A stretch of 5,576 nucleotides of DNA, from NCBI GenBank assembly GCA_007122815.1, contig SKSV01000150.1, positions 1-5,576 of the forward strand, given 5' to 3'. How positions within the stretch are numbered: the stretch's first letter is position 1; each line of letters opens with the position of its first letter. The notes under the pieces were generated by a model. That model made no database searches and had not been told where the DNA came from. It worked only from the letters and a program-made list of their open reading frames with translations. Below, piece after piece: positions 2,768-5,576 of the stretch. The stretch is from Trueperaceae bacterium. Its GTDB lineage: Bacteria > Deinococcota > Deinococci > Deinococcales > Trueperaceae. The position numbers and the translations under genes are program-made.

Positions 2768-5576
2768 ATGTCGGATCGACCCCGTACGAACGCTGTCGCC
2801 ATCGTCGGGATGAGCTGCCGCTTCCCGGGCGGCGCGGACACACCCGAGCGGTTCTGGGCGCTGCTCCGTGATGGCATCGACGCCATCACGGAGGTCCCGC
2901 CCGAACGCTTCGACCTCGCCGACCACTACGATCCGGACCCGGCCGCACCGGGGAAGATCTACGCCCGGCATGGCGGCTTCGTCGAGCGGATCGACGAGTT
3001 CGACGCCGCCTTCTTCGGCATCGCACCGCGCGAGGCGCGGCGGATCGACCCACAGCAGCGACTCCTGCTCGAGGTGGCGTGGGAGGCGTTGGAAGACGCC
3101 GGCCAGCCGCCGGACGCGCTGGCTGGATCGAACACCGCCGTCGTCGTCGGCATCGCGAGTCACGACTACATCGACGCGCAGGCCCTCGCGGCCAACCGTG
3201 AGCGGATCGACGCGCACGTGAACGCGGGCTCGGCCGCGTCGATCGCCGCGAACCGCGTCTCTTACGTCCTCGACCTGCACGGCCCCAGCTTCGCGGTCGA
3301 CACGGCATGCTCGTCGTCGCTCACGGCGGTGCACCTGGCCGTCCGCAGCCTGCGGGCCGGCGAGGTGGACGTAGCGATCGTCGGCGGCGTCGGTGCCCTG
3401 CTGGTCCCGGAGGTGACGATCGGCTTCTGCAAGGCGTCGATGCTCTCACCGGACGGGCGCTGCCATGCGTTCGACGAGCGAGCCAACGGGTACGTTCGGA
3501 GCGAAGGCGCCGGAGCGGTGGTGATGAAGCCGCTCGCGCGGGCCCTCGAGGACGGTGACCCGATCCGCGCCGTGCTCCTGGGCAGCGCCGCCAACCAGGA
3601 TGGGCGCACCACCGGCATCAGCGTCCCCAGCGCGAACGCTCAGGAAGCGATGATCCGCCGCGCCCTGCGCGACGCGGAGGTCGATCCGCTGGACGTGGGG
3701 TACGTCGAGGCACACGGGACCGGCACTGCGGTCGGCGACCCGATCGAGGCGGCGGCGATCGGCAGCGTGCTCGGTGCCGGCCGAGGGCCCGACGAGCCGT
3801 GCGTGATCGGCTCGGTCAAGACGAACCTCGGCCACCTCGAGGCGGCCTCCGGCATCGCCGGGCTGATCAAGGCCGCGCTGATGGTCGAGCACCGCGAGAT
3901 CCCCGCCAGTCTGCACTTCGCGCGGCCGAACCCTGCGATCGACTTCGACGCGCTGCGACTGCGGGTCCCGACGTCGCTCGAGCCCTGGCCGGCGCGTGCC
4001 ACGCGCACCGTGGTGGGCGTCAACTCGTTCGGCTTCGGTGGCGCCAACGCTCACGTCGTGCTCGACGCGCCGCCGGAACGTTCGGCGGACGCCACTGGAC
4101 GTCGCAGATCGCACCGCGGCGGTGAGCGTCGGCCGCGCGTGTTGCCGCTCTCGGCACGCGCTCCCCAGGCGCTGCGCGCGCTGGCGAGCCGGCATGCCCA
4201 GCGGCTGTCCGAGGCGACGCCGGCCGCGCTGCACGACCACTGCTACACCGCCGCGGTGCGCCGCAGCCACCACGCCGAGCGTCTGGCGCTCGTCGCCGAC
4301 ACGCCCGATGGCTTCGCGCGAGGGCTGGAGGCGTACCTCGCAGATGCATCGCACCCCGGGCTCGTCGCAGGGAACGCCGCGACTGGAGCGGACCCGAAGC
4401 TCGCGTTCGTGTTCACGGGCATGGGGCCGCAGGCTGCGCGAATGGGTACGCGGCTCTACGAGCACGAGCCGGCCTACCGCGACGTGCTCGACGAGGTCGA
4501 GCGCCTGCTCTGGCCGCTCGCCGGCTGGTCGCTGCTCGACGAACTCGCCACAGACGAGGCCGCGTCGCGGGTGCACGAGGCCCGCATCGCGCACGTCGCC
4601 AACTTCGCGTTGCAGATGGCCACGGCGGCGCTGTGGCGCGCGTGGGGCGTCACCCCCGACGCCGTGGTGGGGCACAGCTCGGGCGAGATGGCCGCCGCCT
4701 GCGTCGCTGGTGCCCTGTCGCTCGAGGACGGCGTGCGCCTCGCCTACCATCGCGGTCGACTGCAACAGCGCCTCACGGGTGCCGGGCGCATGCTGGCGGC
4801 CGCGCTCACGTCCGCCGAGGCCGAGCACGCCATCGCAGGCGAAGAGGATCGCGTGTCGCTCGCCGCCATCAACGCGCCGAGTTCGGTCACCCTCTCGGGT
4901 GCCACGGACGTCCTGGAACGCATCGCGGGACGGCTCGAGGCAGATGGTCGCTTCGTGCGCTTCCTCCCCGTCGAGGTTCCGTACCACGCGCCTCAGATGG
5001 AGCCGCTGCGCGACGAGTTCCTCGCGGCGATCGCCGACATCGCGCCACGCGAGCCCGACCTGCCGTTCGCGCTCGAGGTCACCGGTTCATGGTGGGACGG
5101 CGAGCACCTCGACGCGGCCTACTGGTGGCGCAACGTCCGCGAGCCGGTGCGCTTCGCCGACGCGGTCGGCCGCCTGCTCGAGGCGGGCTGCGGGCACTTC
5201 GTCGAGGTCGGTCCACACCCGGTCCTCGCGCCCGCCATCGCGGAGTGCGGCGCCGCACGCGGCGCGGCGCTCACGCTGCTGCCGAGCCTCCGCCGCGGCG
5301 AGGACGACCGACACGTCATGCTCACGTCGCTGGCCACGCTCTACGCCGGTGGCAGGGACGTGGACTGGGCTGGTGTCCACCCGACGGGCACCGTCGTGCC
5401 GTTGCCCACCTACCCGTGGCAACGCGAATCGCACTGGTTCGACAGCGGCGAGTCCACGGCCTCTCCTCGACCTCGCTCCGCCGGGGTCGACTCCGGTCAC
5501 CCGCTGCTCGGGCGTCGCCTCTCCTCCCCGCGGCCGACGTGGGAGACGACCTTCGACGACCCGCGCACGACGTTCC
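2768..5576 (+). CDS. Type I polyketide synthase, KS-AT-DH part (open at window end)
   Basis: The frame is uninterrupted for 936 codons and continues past the window. The ketosynthase starts almost at once (AVAIVGMSCRFPGG at 9-22), leaving only eight residues ahead and no loading or docking domain. Its catalytic set is complete: DTACSSS with Cys181, EAHGTGT with His316, KTNLGHLEAASG with His356, and the closing NSFGFGGANAHVV at 419-431. A linker of about 110 residues leads to the acyltransferase: FVFTGMGPQ at 547-555, GHSSGE with Ser637, VPYHAPQM with His740 and EVGPHPVL at 813-820. The post-AT linker carries LPTYPWQRESHWF near 880-892. SGHPLLGRRL around 909-918 opens a dehydratase hot-dog domain, so the module is reducing; its His-Asp pair and any later domains lie outside. 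It loads an acyl unit, condenses it and dehydrates it on an ACP not seen here. Start: ATG at 2768, without a clear Shine-Dalgarno site. Confidence 0.95.
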   Translation, partial: MSDRPRTNAVAIVGMSCRFPGGADTPERFWALLRDGIDAITEVPPERFDLADHYDPDPAAPGKIYARHGGFVERIDEFDAAFFGIAPREARRIDPQQRLLLEVAWEALEDAGQPPDALAGSNTAVVVGIASHDYIDAQALAANRERIDAHVNAGSAASIAANRVSYVLDLHGPSFAVDTACSSSLTAVHLAVRSLRAGEVDVAIVGGVGALLVPEVTIGFCKASMLSPDGRCHAFDERANGYVRSEGAGAVVMKPLARALEDGDPIRAVLLGSAANQDGRTTGISVPSANAQEAMIRRALRDAEVDPLDVGYVEAHGTGTAVGDPIEAAAIGSVLGAGRGPDEPCVIGSVKTNLGHLEAASGIAGLIKAALMVEHREIPASLHFARPNPAIDFDALRLRVPTSLEPWPARATRTVVGVNSFGFGGANAHVVLDAPPERSADATGRRRSHRGGERRPRVLPLSARAPQALRALASRHAQRLSEATPAALHDHCYTAAVRRSHHAERLALVADTPDGFARGLEAYLADASHPGLVAGNAATGADPKLAFVFTGMGPQAARMGTRLYEHEPAYRDVLDEVERLLWPLAGWSLLDELATDEAASRVHEARIAHVANFALQMATAALWRAWGVTPDAVVGHSSGEMAAACVAGALSLEDGVRLAYHRGRLQQRLTGAGRMLAAALTSAEAEHAIAGEEDRVSLAAINAPSSVTLSGATDVLERIAGRLEADGRFVRFLPVEVPYHAPQMEPLRDEFLAAIADIAPREPDLPFALEVTGSWWDGEHLDAAYWWRNVREPVRFADAVGRLLEAGCGHFVEVGPHPVLAPAIAECGAARGAALTLLPSLRRGEDDRHVMLTSLATLYAGGRDVDWAGVHPTGTVVPLPTYPWQRESHWFDSGESTASPRPRSAGVDSGHPLLGRRLSSPRPTWETTFDDPRTTF

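Noticed and set aside
2426..3334. A 302-codon leftward open frame across the lipoprotein-PKS junction
   Set aside because: It runs antisense to the C-terminal lipoprotein motifs and the KS N-terminus, with low-complexity Arg/Val/Asp content.
3446..4987. A 513-codon open frame on the minus strand inside the PKS
   Set aside because: It is antisense to clear KS and AT catalytic motifs and its translation is Arg/Gly/His-rich with no family features. Strong third-position G/C bias produces such open antisense frames.
1..5576. CRISPR arrays, tRNA or rRNA genes, insertion sequences
   Set aside because: I saw no regularly spaced repeats, no cloverleaf-type sequence and no transposase or terminal inverted repeats.

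Overview
The window is a chromosomal stretch from a high-GC bacterium, most likely a proteobacterium. That assignment is inference. It rests on an E. coli PrkB-type class I phosphoribulokinase, clear Shine-Dalgarno sites, a TetR relic and a Sec-exported cupin-like protein. Base composition is uneven. By direct count, 181-240 has 27/60 G+C and 661-720 has 28/60, while 5161-5220 inside the polyketide synthase has 46/60.

Layout. The left 1.7 kb reads leftward: the 5' end of an exported cupin-like protein (1-170, cut by the window edge), a decayed TetR-family regulator (373-646) with a good sigma-70-type promoter and a perfect 16-bp palindrome still in front of it, and a complete phosphoribulokinase gene (768-1724). 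A 264-bp divergent intergenic region (1725-1988) holds direct and inverted repeats and candidate promoters for both directions. The right part reads rightward: a 254-residue lipoprotein (1989-2753), then, after 14 bases, a large type I polyketide synthase open to the window end (2768-5576). The synthase shows KS, AT and the first residues of a DH domain.

How the genes may work together. The lipoprotein and the polyketide synthase are probably co-transcribed. A secreted lipid-anchored protein beside a reducing polyketide or fatty-acyl synthase would fit an envelope lipid or exported product, but the sequence does not prove this. The phosphoribulokinase is the Calvin-cycle enzyme family, yet no RuBisCO or other cbb gene is visible and several substrate-region residues differ from textbook enzymes, so autotrophy should not be assumed. 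The main points for follow-up are the divergent phosphoribulokinase, the lipoprotein-PKS pair with its unusual acyltransferase motifs, and the dead TetR gene with apparently intact control sites.
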